A stretch of 64,000 nucleotides of DNA from Vibrio echinoideorum (GCF_024347455.1 NZ_AP025484.1:1736001-1800000), one strand, 5' to 3'. Numbered from the stretch's first letter, positions 37,088 through 46,482 are shown. Notes: a model not told the origin generated them from the letters alone. Program-made: numbers and translations.

Positions 37088-37789
37088 TTACGCGTATTTG
37101 ATGAAAGCTTGGCTTAACTGCTGAAAAAGTGAATCTACGTTGGGCAGGGGCGTCACATGAGCAGACAACGGAGTATGAACGTACGGATCTACCACGGTTG
37201 GGTTGCCGCAAATTTGATTATAAAAATTTACGGGCGCAACACTGTTCTCTAAGTCGACATCTAACAAGATACAGGCTTGCGAAAGTACGATTTGACCGCC
37301 CCCTTGTTTAAGCAAAACACGCTGCGCAGTACCCACTATTTTTTGTTTATTGATATTGAGGTTGTAGTCACCATCACAATAAGAACCGGGGGTTGCGTGT
37401 ACATCCACATCAATGCCTAGTTCTTTAAAAAACTGGGTTAAGACATCGCATAAATGTCGATACGCTTTTTGGATATTGTAGGCTTCATCACGAGGCCAAT
37501 GGTAAATGTGCGATAGGTTAATGATCCCCGGCAGTTGGGGAACGGGAGCGCCACCTGTTTTTCGCGAGGTGAGTTGCCAGCCTTGTGCCGCAAGTTGCTT
37601 TCTAGACTCTACGGTCACTGGCCACTTTTTACCTGCGGGTAAAACGAGTGTTGGCGTTTTTGCTTGCCACAGCATTAAGGCTTGCCCAATCTCACCGGCC
37701 TGTATTTGCTGCAATAACGCATCTTCTTTTTCAAACGCACGATCAACATCAATGTGCGGGTAACGTACGAGTTTATTCACTAACTTCAA
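37088..37789 (-). CDS. lipoate-protein ligase-like protein (BPL/LplA/LipB fold)
   Basis: A 233-residue protein with the LplA/LipB/BirA catalytic domain. SRKTGGAPVPQ matches the R-x-x-G-G lipoate-binding loop, and GDYNLNINKQKIVGTAQRVL carries the catalytic Lys motif of lipoate ligases (K-x-x-G). The usual C-terminal accessory domain of LplA is absent, so it resembles LipL/LipM-type octanoyl or lipoyl transferases. It may attach or transfer lipoyl groups to E2 or H proteins. The start is TTG 37789 with AGGAAAAG upstream. It is monocistronic. Confidence 0.85.
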   Translation of the reverse strand: MKLVNKLVRYPHIDVDRAFEKEDALLQQIQAGEIGQALMLWQAKTPTLVLPAGKKWPVTVESRKQLAAQGWQLTSRKTGGAPVPQLPGIINLSHIYHWPRDEAYNIQKAYRHLCDVLTQFFKELGIDVDVHATPGSYCDGDYNLNINKQKIVGTAQRVLLKQGGGQIVLSQACILLDVDLENSVAPVNFYNQICGNPTVVDPYVHTPLSAHVTPLPNVDSLFQQLSQAFIKYA

Positions 37790-37921
37790 TGCACTTTTCC
37801 TCTACAGATTGTGGTGACCTACCATTTCACGTTCTGAAATGCTTGATGATATATTGGACTATGTGGAATGGAAACAGCACCAAAAGCTAGTTATTGGCAC
37901 CATAATCTCTTCTCAACTGTA

Positions 37922-38398
37922 CTACTCAGCACCAAATGGCTTAGCCGAAATTTTCATATAATTTATTGAATCTATGAACCGCTGCGCCTTTTCTAAACTT
38001 CTCGTATAAAAACGCTTAACAACCCGTTGCTCATCGTTTTTCAACTGAATGATAAACCAATCTCTTTTGCTATAGAGCTCAAGCGCCAATATCGAGTTGA
38101 AATAATATCTGGAGTTGATGTCTGATAGCCTTATGTTTGCAGACGAAATGAGTAAATTGGAAGCGTCATTATAATTGCTAACTGCCACTATTTTTGAATT
38201 GTGACCTTCTGATAATCCGATATAAGAACTGGTCACAACAAGGCCTTCAGGTCTAAATTTTGTAGGCTGTTCCATAACAACCTGTTCAATCACACTCGCC
38301 GAAACTTCTTCGCTTACCATATCGGAAGGAGAATAAGGCAGTTGCTTAGCAGCACATCCTGTAAGTAAAAGAACCAGAAACACAAACCACTTTTTCAT
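37922..38398 (-). CDS. hypothetical lipoprotein, 158 aa
   Basis: A lipoprotein signal (MKKWFVFLVLLLTGC, Cys15) followed by 140 residues with no recognised domain. LALELYSKRDWFIIQLKNDE and a basic helix near the C-terminus suggest a small folded envelope protein. A start at ATG 38398 is supported by AGG upstream. Its neighbours give no clue to its role. Confidence 0.65.
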   Translation of the reverse strand: MKKWFVFLVLLLTGCAAKQLPYSPSDMVSEEVSASVIEQVVMEQPTKFRPEGLVVTSSYIGLSEGHNSKIVAVSNYNDASNLLISSANIRLSDINSRYYFNSILALELYSKRDWFIIQLKNDEQRVVKRFYTRSLEKAQRFIDSINYMKISAKPFGAE

Positions 38399-38819
38399 TT
38401 TAGAAACGACCTATTTTTGTAGCAACTTGCTCGTAATTTTAATATCGAAATACAGTTAACATTTTAATATCGTGCGAGCACGAATTCTTTGGCTAAACAT
38501 ATCAAAAAGATTACTTATAACCAACTGAATAATATATACATAATATAAAACTACTTACATTTTAGGTGCGAATTCGGGCAAGCACACATTTCCGCCTACG
38601 AAAGGCTCGTAATCACTCAGTAAGTCCCATTAAGTTAGCTATTGATCAACACATTAAAAGTGGTAGATCGTTTTATTCGTGCTCATCCATAGTTAAAAAC
38701 AACGCTTTTTTAGGCCATGATTTATTCTCAATAACACATGGTCTTGATGGCTTCTGTCTGACAAGGTTGTCTGATATGGTGGCGGCAGAACTTCAGCAAT
38801 TGTTTAGATAGTATTGAAT
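38399..38819. other. 420-bp region without a confident gene
   Basis: The left part is AT-rich with TTTTAATATCG repeated at about 38436 and 38461 and a short inverted repeat CGTGCGAGCACG. A plus-strand open frame with a GTG start (38566-38811, 81 codons) is present, but it has no family resemblance, no ribosome-binding site and no compositional support. I leave it uncalled. The promoter of the homocysteine methyltransferase gene must lie here. Confidence 0.5.
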
Positions 38820-39719
38820 ATGAAAACACTAACCATACTTGATGGCGGCATGGGCCGAGAACTTAAAGAAATTGGCGCGCCATTTTCTCAACCGCTTTGG
38901 AGTGCTCAAGCGCTGATTGAAGCACCCGAATTTGTCAGCCAAGCGCATCAAAACTTTGTCGATGCAGGTGCTGAAATCCTGATCACCAATAGCTACGCGT
39001 GTGTGCCTTTTCACTTGGGTGAAGCACTCTTCGAGCAACGAGGTTTTGAACTGGCTGCGCTATCTGGTGAGCTGGCTAAAGCAGTTGCTGACAATGCTTC
39101 TCACACCGTGAAAGTAGCGGGCGCGATTCCACCGCCATTTGGCAGCTACCGACCAGATTTATTCAAGGTAGAAGAAGCCGCGCCAATCATCCAAACGCTT
39201 TACGATGCCCAAGACCCAAACATCGACCTTTGGATAGCAGAAACTATCTGTAGCCTACAAGAATTCGATTCCATTCATGCGGTACTTAAGCAGTCAGATA
39301 AGCCGTGTTACTACGCATTCAGTTTGGAAGATACCAAGGGCGATTTTGCCAATATTCGTTCTGGCGAGAGCGTAACAGACGCGATCAAACTTGCCTGCCA
39401 ATCGAACGCAAAAGGCATTATGTTTAACTGCTCAGTGCCTGAAGTGATGGATCAAGCCATTATGGATGCTAAAAAAGTGATCGAAGAACTAGGTTGTGAT
39501 TTAGAAATTGGTGTCTACGCCAACAACTTTGCGCCGATCAGTAACGAACATGAAGCGAATGATATGCTTCAAGAAATGCGTGAGCTAGATGGCCAAGGTT
39601 ATTTAACTTATGTAAAACGCTGGCACGCATTGGGTGCGAATATTGTCGGTGGCTGTTGTGGCATCGGGCCAAAACACATTCAAGCCCTAGCCGATTGGAA
39701 ACGCTCCAGACAGAGCTGA
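38820..39719 (+). CDS. homocysteine S-methyltransferase-family protein
   Basis: A 299-residue (betaalpha)8 protein. DGGMGRELKEIG starts the domain. NCSVPEVM and GGCCGIGPKHI carry the three cysteines that bind zinc in the MmuM/BHMT family. These cytoplasmic enzymes transfer a methyl group from S-methylmethionine, betaine or a similar donor to homocysteine, giving methionine. ATG 38820 is preferred to the TTG six bases upstream. The donor cannot be read from sequence. It lies just upstream of a Gfo/Idh oxidoreductase with its own ribosome-binding site. Confidence 0.9.
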   Translation: MKTLTILDGGMGRELKEIGAPFSQPLWSAQALIEAPEFVSQAHQNFVDAGAEILITNSYACVPFHLGEALFEQRGFELAALSGELAKAVADNASHTVKVAGAIPPPFGSYRPDLFKVEEAAPIIQTLYDAQDPNIDLWIAETICSLQEFDSIHAVLKQSDKPCYYAFSLEDTKGDFANIRSGESVTDAIKLACQSNAKGIMFNCSVPEVMDQAIMDAKKVIEELGCDLEIGVYANNFAPISNEHEANDMLQEMRELDGQGYLTYVKRWHALGANIVGGCCGIGPKHIQALADWKRSRQS

Positions 39720-39832
39720 TCCAGAGCTTCAACTAGAATAAAATAAATAGAGAACAGGTTGAGAAATCTGTTCTCTATTTGTATGTGGCGCCTCTGAGTA
39801 CACTGATACAAAACAACGATTTGGAGCAACTG

Positions 39833-40843
39833 ATGAGCGACACGCAACGAAAAATTAAATGGGGCATCGCAGGGCTAGGCAATATCGCCAATCGATTCGC
39901 AGCGGCAGTCACAGAACACTGTCTGCATGGTGAACTGTATGCCGTTGCCGCAAGAGATCACTCCCGCGCTGCCACGTTCGCCAATAAGTTTGGTTGCGAC
40001 AAGGCTTATGGCTCTTATGAAAAGATGGCGAATGACCCAAGTGTTGAAGCGGTTTACATCGCTACGGTTCACCCATACCACCAGCCACTCGCCGAACTGT
40101 TTCTAAAGAGTAATAAGCATGTATTGGTTGAGAAGCCGGCTTTTACCAACCTTGCTGACTGGCTTGAGATGAAAGCCCTCGCCAAGCAAAATGGCGTGAT
40201 GCTGTTAGAAGCGATGAAAACCGTGGTGTTTCCCGCGTATCGTGAGCTTCAATCATTTTTGGTCGACAACAACATTCAGATAGATTCAATCGAAGCCAGC
40301 TTTGGCAACCATCACGACTATGAGCCCGATTTGTTTATCTTCAATCCGGATTTATCTGGCGGAGCAACACTCGATGTTGGGGTCTATGGGCTTTGGTTCT
40401 TTTACGATCTGTGTCGAACGCTGGGTGTAAACCCTTCAAAACCTCAGGTAGAGATGTCGTGTCTTTATGAGGGAGCGAATGTTGATACCGATGCATGCTT
40501 TACATTCTCTGGTGATATGAACGGTAAGATATCGGCATCAACAGCGCAAAACCTTCCCCGATCAGCACACCTGAGTGGGCCTGATACTAAGATCACCATT
40601 CACGAAAAATGGTGGAATCCGGCCTTTATTGAGATTGAACATCAAGGGCAGAAGTCGACCATCAACAAACGAGTGACGGGCAATGGGTTCGAATTTGAAA
40701 TCGACCATTTTTCAGATTTGGTGCTTCAAGGCAAAACTGAATCGAATATCCTAAGCTCAGAGATAACCTCTCGAGTTCTCGATACGATGGAAAAAGCACT
40801 CATTGACTCTGGCTATCCACATTTAACTCAACCTCGTCGTTAG
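39833..40843 (+). CDS. Gfo/Idh/MocA-family oxidoreductase
   Basis: A 336-residue protein with an N-terminal Rossmann fold (KWGIAGLGNIANRFAAAV) and the EKP motif (HVLVEKPAFTN) that holds the catalytic Lys of this family. LDVGVYGLWFFYDL belongs to the C-terminal substrate domain. It is an NAD(P)-dependent dehydrogenase of a sugar, inositol or dihydrodiol. ATG 39833 is chosen because GGAG stands seven bases upstream; the frame extends 18 codons earlier without support. The next gene starts ten bases after its stop, so an operon is likely. Confidence 0.9.
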   Translation: MSDTQRKIKWGIAGLGNIANRFAAAVTEHCLHGELYAVAARDHSRAATFANKFGCDKAYGSYEKMANDPSVEAVYIATVHPYHQPLAELFLKSNKHVLVEKPAFTNLADWLEMKALAKQNGVMLLEAMKTVVFPAYRELQSFLVDNNIQIDSIEASFGNHHDYEPDLFIFNPDLSGGATLDVGVYGLWFFYDLCRTLGVNPSKPQVEMSCLYEGANVDTDACFTFSGDMNGKISASTAQNLPRSAHLSGPDTKITIHEKWWNPAFIEIEHQGQKSTINKRVTGNGFEFEIDHFSDLVLQGKTESNILSSEITSRVLDTMEKALIDSGYPHLTQPRR

Positions 40844-40853
40844 GAAAAGCAAA

Positions 40854-42374
40854 TTGGGCAACCTTAAGCGTAAGCTTGAACTGTATGAAAAGATATTTCA
40901 GGCTTTTGGGCCTGGAGTATCACATTGTCAGGTCAACCAACTGGCCACACTGCTGCACGTGAGTGAACGTCATGTTCAGACCTTACTCAAAGCGATGACG
41001 GCGCAAGGTTGGATTGAGTGGCAAGCTAGCTCAGGCCGCAGCAGGAAGGCACAACTGACGTGTCTGGTTGAGCCCATTGAGGCGTGTTACCAATACGCAC
41101 AAACCCAAGCTGACGCAGGCAACATAGAACAAGTGTTTAGCACCTTGAGCTTCAACGGCCGCAATGCTGGCGCTGAGTTGCAAGCCTTTTTAAGCAGCAC
41201 CAATCTGTCGACGCAGAATATCGCGTATATCCCCTTTCACCGAGAACTCGAAGCGCTTCACCCTCAACGAGTACTTAGACGCACCGAACGTTTCTTAGTG
41301 ATGCAAGTTTGCCAACGCCTAACCTCAGTTCAACACGGTCAACTCAGCGGCGATTTAGCGTATCATTGGCAACCTAATCAAGATGCTACACAGTGGCACT
41401 TTCAAATTCGCAATGGCGTTCAGTTCCATAACGGTCGAACACTCGAACCTCAAGACATAGCACGCAACCTTAACTCGCTAATTCAAAGCAAAATATGGCG
41501 TCGTTGTTATCAGCATATTGATGAGGTCTCTGTCTCGACTGGTAATGTGGTTGTCGTGAAATTGAATCAACCTGATTGGCACTTACCACGCCTACTTGCC
41601 AGAGTTGAAGCCTCCATATTTGATCACTCATCACCGACTGAAAGGCTGATTGGATCTGGCGCGTTCTCATTAGACATATTCTCGAGCAAGATGTTGAGAT
41701 TGAGCCGCAATAGCGCGTATTCACACAGTACACCCATTCTCAATCGAGTCGAATTGTGGGTCTATCCAGAATGGGCACAGAGCAAAGCTTGCGCTCAAAA
41801 TCAGGTGTGCGTGAAACTGCCCGAGAAAACGATCACCGTGCGTGGCGATGACCATTCTTCTCAACCGGATTTCGGCTCAACGTTTTTCCAAATTCAGAAC
41901 CCAACATTGTCGAAAACCGTTCGTGAATTCACCGTTGAAGACACCTCTGAATGCCAAACTCTTTTCGAGCAATTATCAGTATCCGGCGACAGCAAAACCA
42001 GCGTGGAATATGGGCACTACCTACCTAACTACCTAACTACCAAAGACGTCGCGCTATGCAGCATTATTGAGGAGAACGACACCTTCACTTCGTGGTTAAG
42101 CTTTTTCATTCGCTTTCCGTTTGAGGACTTAGCTCTGCCTGCTGAGATGCTAGAGACAATCGAACAAGGCTTAGCCTCAATAAGAAACCAGCCAAACTTT
42201 GAATTAGCAACGAACGCACTGTTGAAGCTTCGGGATTGGTTGAATGACTCTGAGGTTGTGGTTGAGCTCAAGCAAGAGGTGTTCAATTTACAAGTTTCTG
42301 AAAGGATACACGGCGCGCAAGTAAATGGATTCGGTTGGTGCGAACTCGACCAATTGTGGATTAGCCACTTCTGA
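40854..42374 (+). CDS. SgrR-like regulator with solute-binding domain
   Basis: A 506-residue protein. An N-terminal winged helix (residues 15-60; NQLATLLHVSERHVQTLLKA) is joined to an ABC-transporter oligopeptide-binding-type domain from about residue 160 (LAYHWQPNQDATQWHFQIRN and VQFHNGRTLEPQDIARNL). This is the layout of SgrR, a sugar-phosphate-stress activator that senses a small molecule through the binding domain. Start TTG 40854 has AGGA upstream. It follows the Gfo/Idh gene by ten bases, so it probably regulates or is tied to that sugar pathway. No sgrS-like small RNA was recognised nearby. Confidence 0.88.
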   Translation: MGNLKRKLELYEKIFQAFGPGVSHCQVNQLATLLHVSERHVQTLLKAMTAQGWIEWQASSGRSRKAQLTCLVEPIEACYQYAQTQADAGNIEQVFSTLSFNGRNAGAELQAFLSSTNLSTQNIAYIPFHRELEALHPQRVLRRTERFLVMQVCQRLTSVQHGQLSGDLAYHWQPNQDATQWHFQIRNGVQFHNGRTLEPQDIARNLNSLIQSKIWRRCYQHIDEVSVSTGNVVVVKLNQPDWHLPRLLARVEASIFDHSSPTERLIGSGAFSLDIFSSKMLRLSRNSAYSHSTPILNRVELWVYPEWAQSKACAQNQVCVKLPEKTITVRGDDHSSQPDFGSTFFQIQNPTLSKTVREFTVEDTSECQTLFEQLSVSGDSKTSVEYGHYLPNYLTTKDVALCSIIEENDTFTSWLSFFIRFPFEDLALPAEMLETIEQGLASIRNQPNFELATNALLKLRDWLNDSEVVVELKQEVFNLQVSERIHGAQVNGFGWCELDQLWISHF

Positions 42375-42562
42375 GTAAGACCTGAAAGACATCATTGGGC
42401 ACAAAGACTTATCTTTAACATTCAGCTGCCAATAGCGTCATTATCAGGTGCTAAAGTAATATAGACATGAGGCTAGGCTAAATTAGTCTCAACCAAGGTA
42501 AGCTTGAGAACAGTAAAAACAAAATAAGCTCAAGCTAAATAGACCCAGTGAGAAGGTAAATC

Positions 42563-42964
42563 ATGACTCGACACCTAAAAGGCTCAATACTGTTTCTTTG
42601 CGCATTTTCGTTTAACAGCGTAGCTGCTAGCACTCAATGCGGCGCGCTAACGGGCTGTGAGAAGAAGTTCTGTGAGATCGAATATCAGATAGAGAAAGCG
42701 GAGCAGTACGACAATCAGTACAAAGTGGAGCGATTAACCACAGCGTTGAAAGCGGCGAAAGAGAACTGCACCAATGAAGGTTTGAAGGATGATCTGCGTG
42801 AGAAGATTGAATCCAATGAACAAGATTTAGCTGAATACCAAGCCGACCTAGAAGAAGCCAAAAGAGATGACAGAGCGGATAAGATTCGAAAGTATGAAGG
42901 TAAGATCGAAAAAGAACTGCGTAAAATCGATAAATTGAAGCAAGAACTGACTGAGATCCCTTAA
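42563..42964 (+). CDS. DUF1090-family periplasmic protein (YqjC-like)
   Basis: A 133-residue protein with signal peptide ending SVAAS, three Cys in the first 25 mature residues (TQCGALTGCEKKFCEIE), and a long, highly charged coiled-coil (DLAEYQADLEEAKRDDRAD). This matches DUF1090/YqjC. It is likely a small periplasmic helical protein, function undetermined. It is monocistronic with an approximately 190-bp promoter region before it. Confidence 0.9.
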   Translation: MTRHLKGSILFLCAFSFNSVAASTQCGALTGCEKKFCEIEYQIEKAEQYDNQYKVERLTTALKAAKENCTNEGLKDDLREKIESNEQDLAEYQADLEEAKRDDRADKIRKYEGKIEKELRKIDKLKQELTEIP

Positions 42965-43075
42965 TCGAAGCTAGATACAGAAATGGTCTTACTGCTTTAC
43001 TGCTTAGTAAGACCATTTAGAAAATACCGCTTTTTGACGACCTCAAGAATCAACCTAGCCAACGCTAGGCCGTTA

Positions 43076-44170
43076 TTATCCTACCAGCGCTAATTCAAAC
43101 TCTTTATAGATACGGTTAGCCACTTTGTATGCCGCAGGTGACATCAGTGTCTCTTTGCATCTGCGCTTAAACTGCTCGACTTCAATCGTTTGTTCTTCTA
43201 GTAAATAGTACAGCTCACTCAGGTAGTTAGCTTCAAACACAGCTTGACCAAGTGGCGTGCATTCGTATCGGTTCGACTCTTGATAACCAATCACCGTCAG
43301 CACAGATTCTGGCAACTCCCAGAACTTAGCAATGGTGTAAGTCAGGCGAATAGAGTAGCTGTTCATCAAACGCTTCAATGCTAATGAGTTGGGTGGAACA
43401 GAAGGATCAACATGCTTGAAGGCTTCGACCATCATTTGGAAAATGATCATCTTGCCTAAGTTGCGAATCAACCCAACAAAGTACGCCGCCGCTTTATCTT
43501 CTTGGGATGAAGAGTCTTTCATCAACTCCTTAGAAAAAGACGCGGTTTGAACGCTGTGATTCCAAATTTTCTCACCGAAATGACGCCAGTAAATATTGTT
43601 GCCCGGCGTGAAGTTCTTCATGTAGCTATTCACAACCCCTTCAACAAGTCCTTGAGAACCGATATTTAGGAATGCTGTTTTTAGGTCGGTTACCTGTTTT
43701 TCACTGCGTTTGTAGAAAGCACTGTTAGCCAGTTTAATTACATCGGCAGCCATACTCGGCTCTCGCTCAATCACTTTTAGCAATGTATCTACATCAAATT
43801 CGTCACTCTGTAATTCTGCCATTAATGTGGTTACAGAGGCTGGCATCACTGGCAATTCATTGAGCAAGGCTTTTGGAGAGCGAATCAAACGTTCGATCTG
43901 ACAAGCAACAAAATCACTAAATGGGTCTGACTCTGTTCGCAGGCGAGACTCTCCAAACAAGTAATCAAGGAACTCACCATCGTGAAGGCTAAGCGTCTTA
44001 TCGACGATTAATGATGATGGTTGAGCTGACGACGGCGGAACAAAGGTTGAAGACTGAACGGAATCAGTAGCAACGGTTTGTTGTTGCTCTTTTTGGACAG
44101 GCTCTGCAGAGGGTTTGTTTTTTGAATCAACAAAAGGTGAGAATAATGCCTGCAATACCCTTTTAAACAT
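43076..44170 (-). CDS. HDOD-domain signalling protein
   Basis: A 364-residue protein. After a low-complexity, Ser/Gln-rich N-terminus (residues 15-60) comes an HDOD domain (LPVMPASVTTLMAELQSDEF, PSMAADVIKLANSAFYKRS, and FVGLIRNLGKMIIFQMM). HDOD proteins are non-catalytic relatives of HD phosphohydrolases that scaffold chemotaxis, motility or c-di-GMP circuits. The catalytic HD pair is not conserved. ATG 44170 has AGGAG at good spacing. It is monocistronic. Confidence 0.9.
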   Translation of the reverse strand: MFKRVLQALFSPFVDSKNKPSAEPVQKEQQQTVATDSVQSSTFVPPSSAQPSSLIVDKTLSLHDGEFLDYLFGESRLRTESDPFSDFVACQIERLIRSPKALLNELPVMPASVTTLMAELQSDEFDVDTLLKVIEREPSMAADVIKLANSAFYKRSEKQVTDLKTAFLNIGSQGLVEGVVNSYMKNFTPGNNIYWRHFGEKIWNHSVQTASFSKELMKDSSSQEDKAAAYFVGLIRNLGKMIIFQMMVEAFKHVDPSVPPNSLALKRLMNSYSIRLTYTIAKFWELPESVLTVIGYQESNRYECTPLGQAVFEANYLSELYYLLEEQTIEVEQFKRRCKETLMSPAAYKVANRIYKEFELALVG

Positions 44171-44340
44171 CAATACGGCTCCTAGATGAATACAACATAG
44201 ATAGGGATATATAACGGCGGTGATTATCGCACAGACAACTCATAAACCATACAGTGACAATTGAATCATTAACTATTCAACTGTATAGGATCTGTTACTC
44301 AACAGCCTGCGAGACTAGGCCTCCTGTATTCGTCAGAAAC

Positions 44341-44371
44341 AAAAAAGCGAGCACATAACACTGGCTCGCTC
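44341..44371 (-). terminator. terminator of the MDR/TetR operon
   Basis: Minus-strand stem GAGCGAGCC with GGCTCGC-type arm (AGCGAGC...GCTCGCT on the plus strand) followed by a U-run in the minus transcript. Confidence 0.8.
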
Positions 44372-44404
44372 TTACATAGGTTAGATGTGTGGCACTGTCT
44401 GAAG

Positions 44405-45460
44405 TTAGCTCTGGCACACTTCCAATACGATCTTACCGACATGCTTTTTCTTCAAGAACTCGTCTTGTGCTTTGTGGATATCAGCGAGCGGATAAGACTG
44501 CGCGACGATTGCTTCGATCTGCTGTTTCTCGATACGATTGACTAGATTCTGGAACACTTGTGATTCTAAAACCGTACAGCCAAAAAAGCTGAGATCTTTG
44601 AGATACAAAGTTCGTACATCGAGCTCGACCATAGCGCCACCAATTGCGCCAGATACGGCATAACGGCCACGGGGTTTCAGTACTTCAAGGAACTGAGGCC
44701 ACTTGTCACCGGCAACTAAGTCGATAACCACATTGATGCTGTTTGCGCCCAACGCTTTAACCAGATCAGCATCACGAGCAACCACTTCATCTGCGCCAAG
44801 TTCAAGTAACTGTTGGTTTTTACTTGGGCTAGTAATGGCAATAACATAAGCGCCACGAGCTTTAGCTAGTTGAATAGCCGCAGAGCCCACACCACCCGAT
44901 GCGCCAGAAATAAGCACGCGATCACCTTCGGTTACGTTAGCACGGGTTAGCATGTTTTCTGCGGTCGAGTAAGAGCACGGGAAAGACGCTAGATCAACAT
45001 CCGACATAGTGCTGTTCACCGCATAAGCGTGTTTCGCGGCCACTTTGGTGTACTCCGCAAAGCCACCATCGCACTCCGAACCGAAATACCATGGCTGTGG
45101 CAGATCTCGTCCGTAAACTTCAGTCAAACAAGGTTCGATAAGAACACGTTCACCAATACGATCGGTAGAGACTTCATTCCCAACTGCTACGATAAAACCA
45201 CACACATCAGCGCCTTGGATACGAGGAAACTGCAACGCTTCACCCGACCAACTTGCGTCGTCTGAGGCATCACTTTTTGAGTACCAGCCGATTCGAGTGT
45301 TGATATCCGTGTTGTTTACGCCCGCAGCCATCACTTTGATCAGCACTTCATTAGGTTCAATTTCAGGAACAGCGATATCTTCACTGTAGCCAAGCATTTC
45401 TGCTCCGCCGTGTCCTAACATCTCTACGCCTTTCATTGTTTTAGGTAGTTCGAATTTCAT
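44405..45460 (-). CDS. zinc-type alcohol dehydrogenase-family (MDR) oxidoreductase
   Basis: A 351-residue medium-chain dehydrogenase/reductase. VLIKVMAAGVNNTDINTRIG and GADVCGFIVAVGNEV are the catalytic-domain signature; VLISGASGGVGSAAIQLAKA is the NADPH-binding Rossmann motif. The residue usually a catalytic Cys is Asn (GVNNTD), so it belongs to the zinc-independent quinone-oxidoreductase-like clade. ATG 45460 with AGGAAACACG is used; it overlaps the TetR stop (ATGA). The operon is headed by TetR and controlled by paired palindromes. It probably reduces an alpha,beta-unsaturated carbonyl or quinone sensed by that TetR. Confidence 0.9.
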   Translation of the reverse strand: MKFELPKTMKGVEMLGHGGAEMLGYSEDIAVPEIEPNEVLIKVMAAGVNNTDINTRIGWYSKSDASDDASWSGEALQFPRIQGADVCGFIVAVGNEVSTDRIGERVLIEPCLTEVYGRDLPQPWYFGSECDGGFAEYTKVAAKHAYAVNSTMSDVDLASFPCSYSTAENMLTRANVTEGDRVLISGASGGVGSAAIQLAKARGAYVIAITSPSKNQQLLELGADEVVARDADLVKALGANSINVVIDLVAGDKWPQFLEVLKPRGRYAVSGAIGGAMVELDVRTLYLKDLSFFGCTVLESQVFQNLVNRIEKQQIEAIVAQSYPLADIHKAQDEFLKKKHVGKIVLEVCQS

Positions 45461-45975
45461 CGTGTTTCCTCGAGTAATTTTGTCACCATATTCTGTGCTG
45501 ATGTCACCGCTTCTTCGCCTAATACTGGCCACGCGCTTGATACACCTTCATGAAGTAGAAAAAGCTCTGAAGCCAGATCGTCTCGTTGACTCTGCTTACC
45601 CAGAAGTGCTTTTACTTCTCGTTTATGTTCAGTAACAGCTTGGTTAATTATCTCGTTGTCAGGAAAAGCCGCCATCGCATTCATCGACATACAACCGTGC
45701 GGCGCATACTCTTCCATCCACTGTTGTAACTTGTTGAAGATATCAAGCATCGACTCAAGGCCACCAGCAGGTACATTTTCTAATAGGAAATTTAGGTAAC
45801 GGTGATGACGGTGCTCTAAGGCACCCACTATCATCGCTTCTTTCGATGGAAAATGTTTATAGAGCGTACGTAGGCTCACGTTACACGCCGTCTTCAGTTG
45901 AGCCACACTCGGCTCAGCAAAACCTTGCTGGCTAAACGCCACTTCAAGACTTGCTGCAATCTGTTCTCTTAACAA
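45457..45975 (-). CDS. TetR-family repressor, autoregulated
   Basis: A 172-residue TetR protein. The helix-turn-helix is VAQLKTACNVSLRTLYKHF, followed by PSKEAMIVGALEHRH, and the C-terminal ligand domain contains APHGCMSMNAMAAFP. The start is TTG 45975 with AGAGG upstream. Its stop overlaps the start of the MDR gene by the ATGA tetranucleotide, so the two are translationally coupled. Two palindromes at 46002-46042, 27 bp before the start, are its probable operators. The inducer is unknown, likely an electrophile or quinone handled by the MDR enzyme. Confidence 0.9.
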   Translation of the reverse strand: MLREQIAASLEVAFSQQGFAEPSVAQLKTACNVSLRTLYKHFPSKEAMIVGALEHRHHRYLNFLLENVPAGGLESMLDIFNKLQQWMEEYAPHGCMSMNAMAAFPDNEIINQAVTEHKREVKALLGKQSQRDDLASELFLLHEGVSSAWPVLGEEAVTSAQNMVTKLLEETR

Positions 45976-46001
45976 GCTAACCTCTTATACCTAATCAAAG
46001 G

Positions 46002-46042
46002 TAGAATGATTGTTCTACATATATAGTAGAGCGATCATTCTA
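46002..46042. promoter_or_regulatory. paired TetR operators
   Basis: Two related 16-bp palindromes, TAGAATGATTGTTCTA (46002-46017) and TAGAGCGATCATTCTA (46027-46042), centred 25 bp apart upstream of the TetR gene. Outer arms TAGA/TCTA are shared. Confidence 0.8.
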
Positions 46043-46158
46043 CCTATGTCAATATGCAAATTTGCGAAAGGATAAGATGATAAATCCCGCATCAAATAGG
46101 ACGCGGGATTTATCAATATGAATGAGAGACTTACCGTTAAATCTAGAGTCGGCTGCGT

Positions 46159-46212
46159 ATCAACATCAACATCAACATCAACATCAACATCAACATCAAC
46201 ATCAACATCAAC
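46159..46212. repeat. ATCAAC hexanucleotide tandem repeat, nine copies
   Basis: Nine perfect ATCAAC units. On the plus strand it would read Ile-Asn repeats if translated. It lies 26 bp before the AraC-family remnant. Perfect identity suggests recent slippage. Confidence 0.95.
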
Positions 46213-46237
46213 ATCATCGGAAACAAGAACCAGATAG

Positions 46238-46482
46238 TTAGTTCACTCAGTTGGAGAAAATACCAAAACACTTACTCGATTATTCAAAGCCAAAACAAGC
46301 ATTACTGTTCAAGAATGGCGATGCAATGGCGCTTATTTAAAGTAATTGAATTACTCTCAGAAAACCGACAAGTCGGTGATGTGTCCCACCTGTTAGAATT
46401 CTCATCCAACAGCGCCTTTATTGCTTTTTTCAAACAACAAACAGGACAAACACCGCTGGCTTTTACTAAGTCAGGAACGTGA
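46238..46482 (+). pseudogene. AraC-family regulator remnant (C-terminal HTH only)
   Basis: Two plus-strand frames encode pieces of an AraC-type DNA-binding domain. 46238-46321 reads LVHSVGENTKTLTRLFKAKT then SITVQEWR. From 46321 the frame shifts by one base to MQWRLFKVIELLSENRQ, then FSSNSAFIAFFKQQTGQTP, and stops at TGA 46480-46482. One missing A (CGA-ATG) would restore a continuous domain. The first half of the gene is absent; the upstream sequence holds an in-frame stop (46235) and the ATCAAC array. It is a degraded regulator next to the end of the gss cassette. Confidence 0.8.

Noticed and set aside
38566..38811. Plus-strand 81-codon frame with GTG start
   Set aside because: No ribosome-binding site, no recognisable domain and no conserved context; likely chance.
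45461..45532. N-terminal extension of the MDR dehydrogenase by 24 residues
   Set aside because: It overlaps the TetR coding region, does not resemble the family, and ATG 45460 has AGGAAA upstream.
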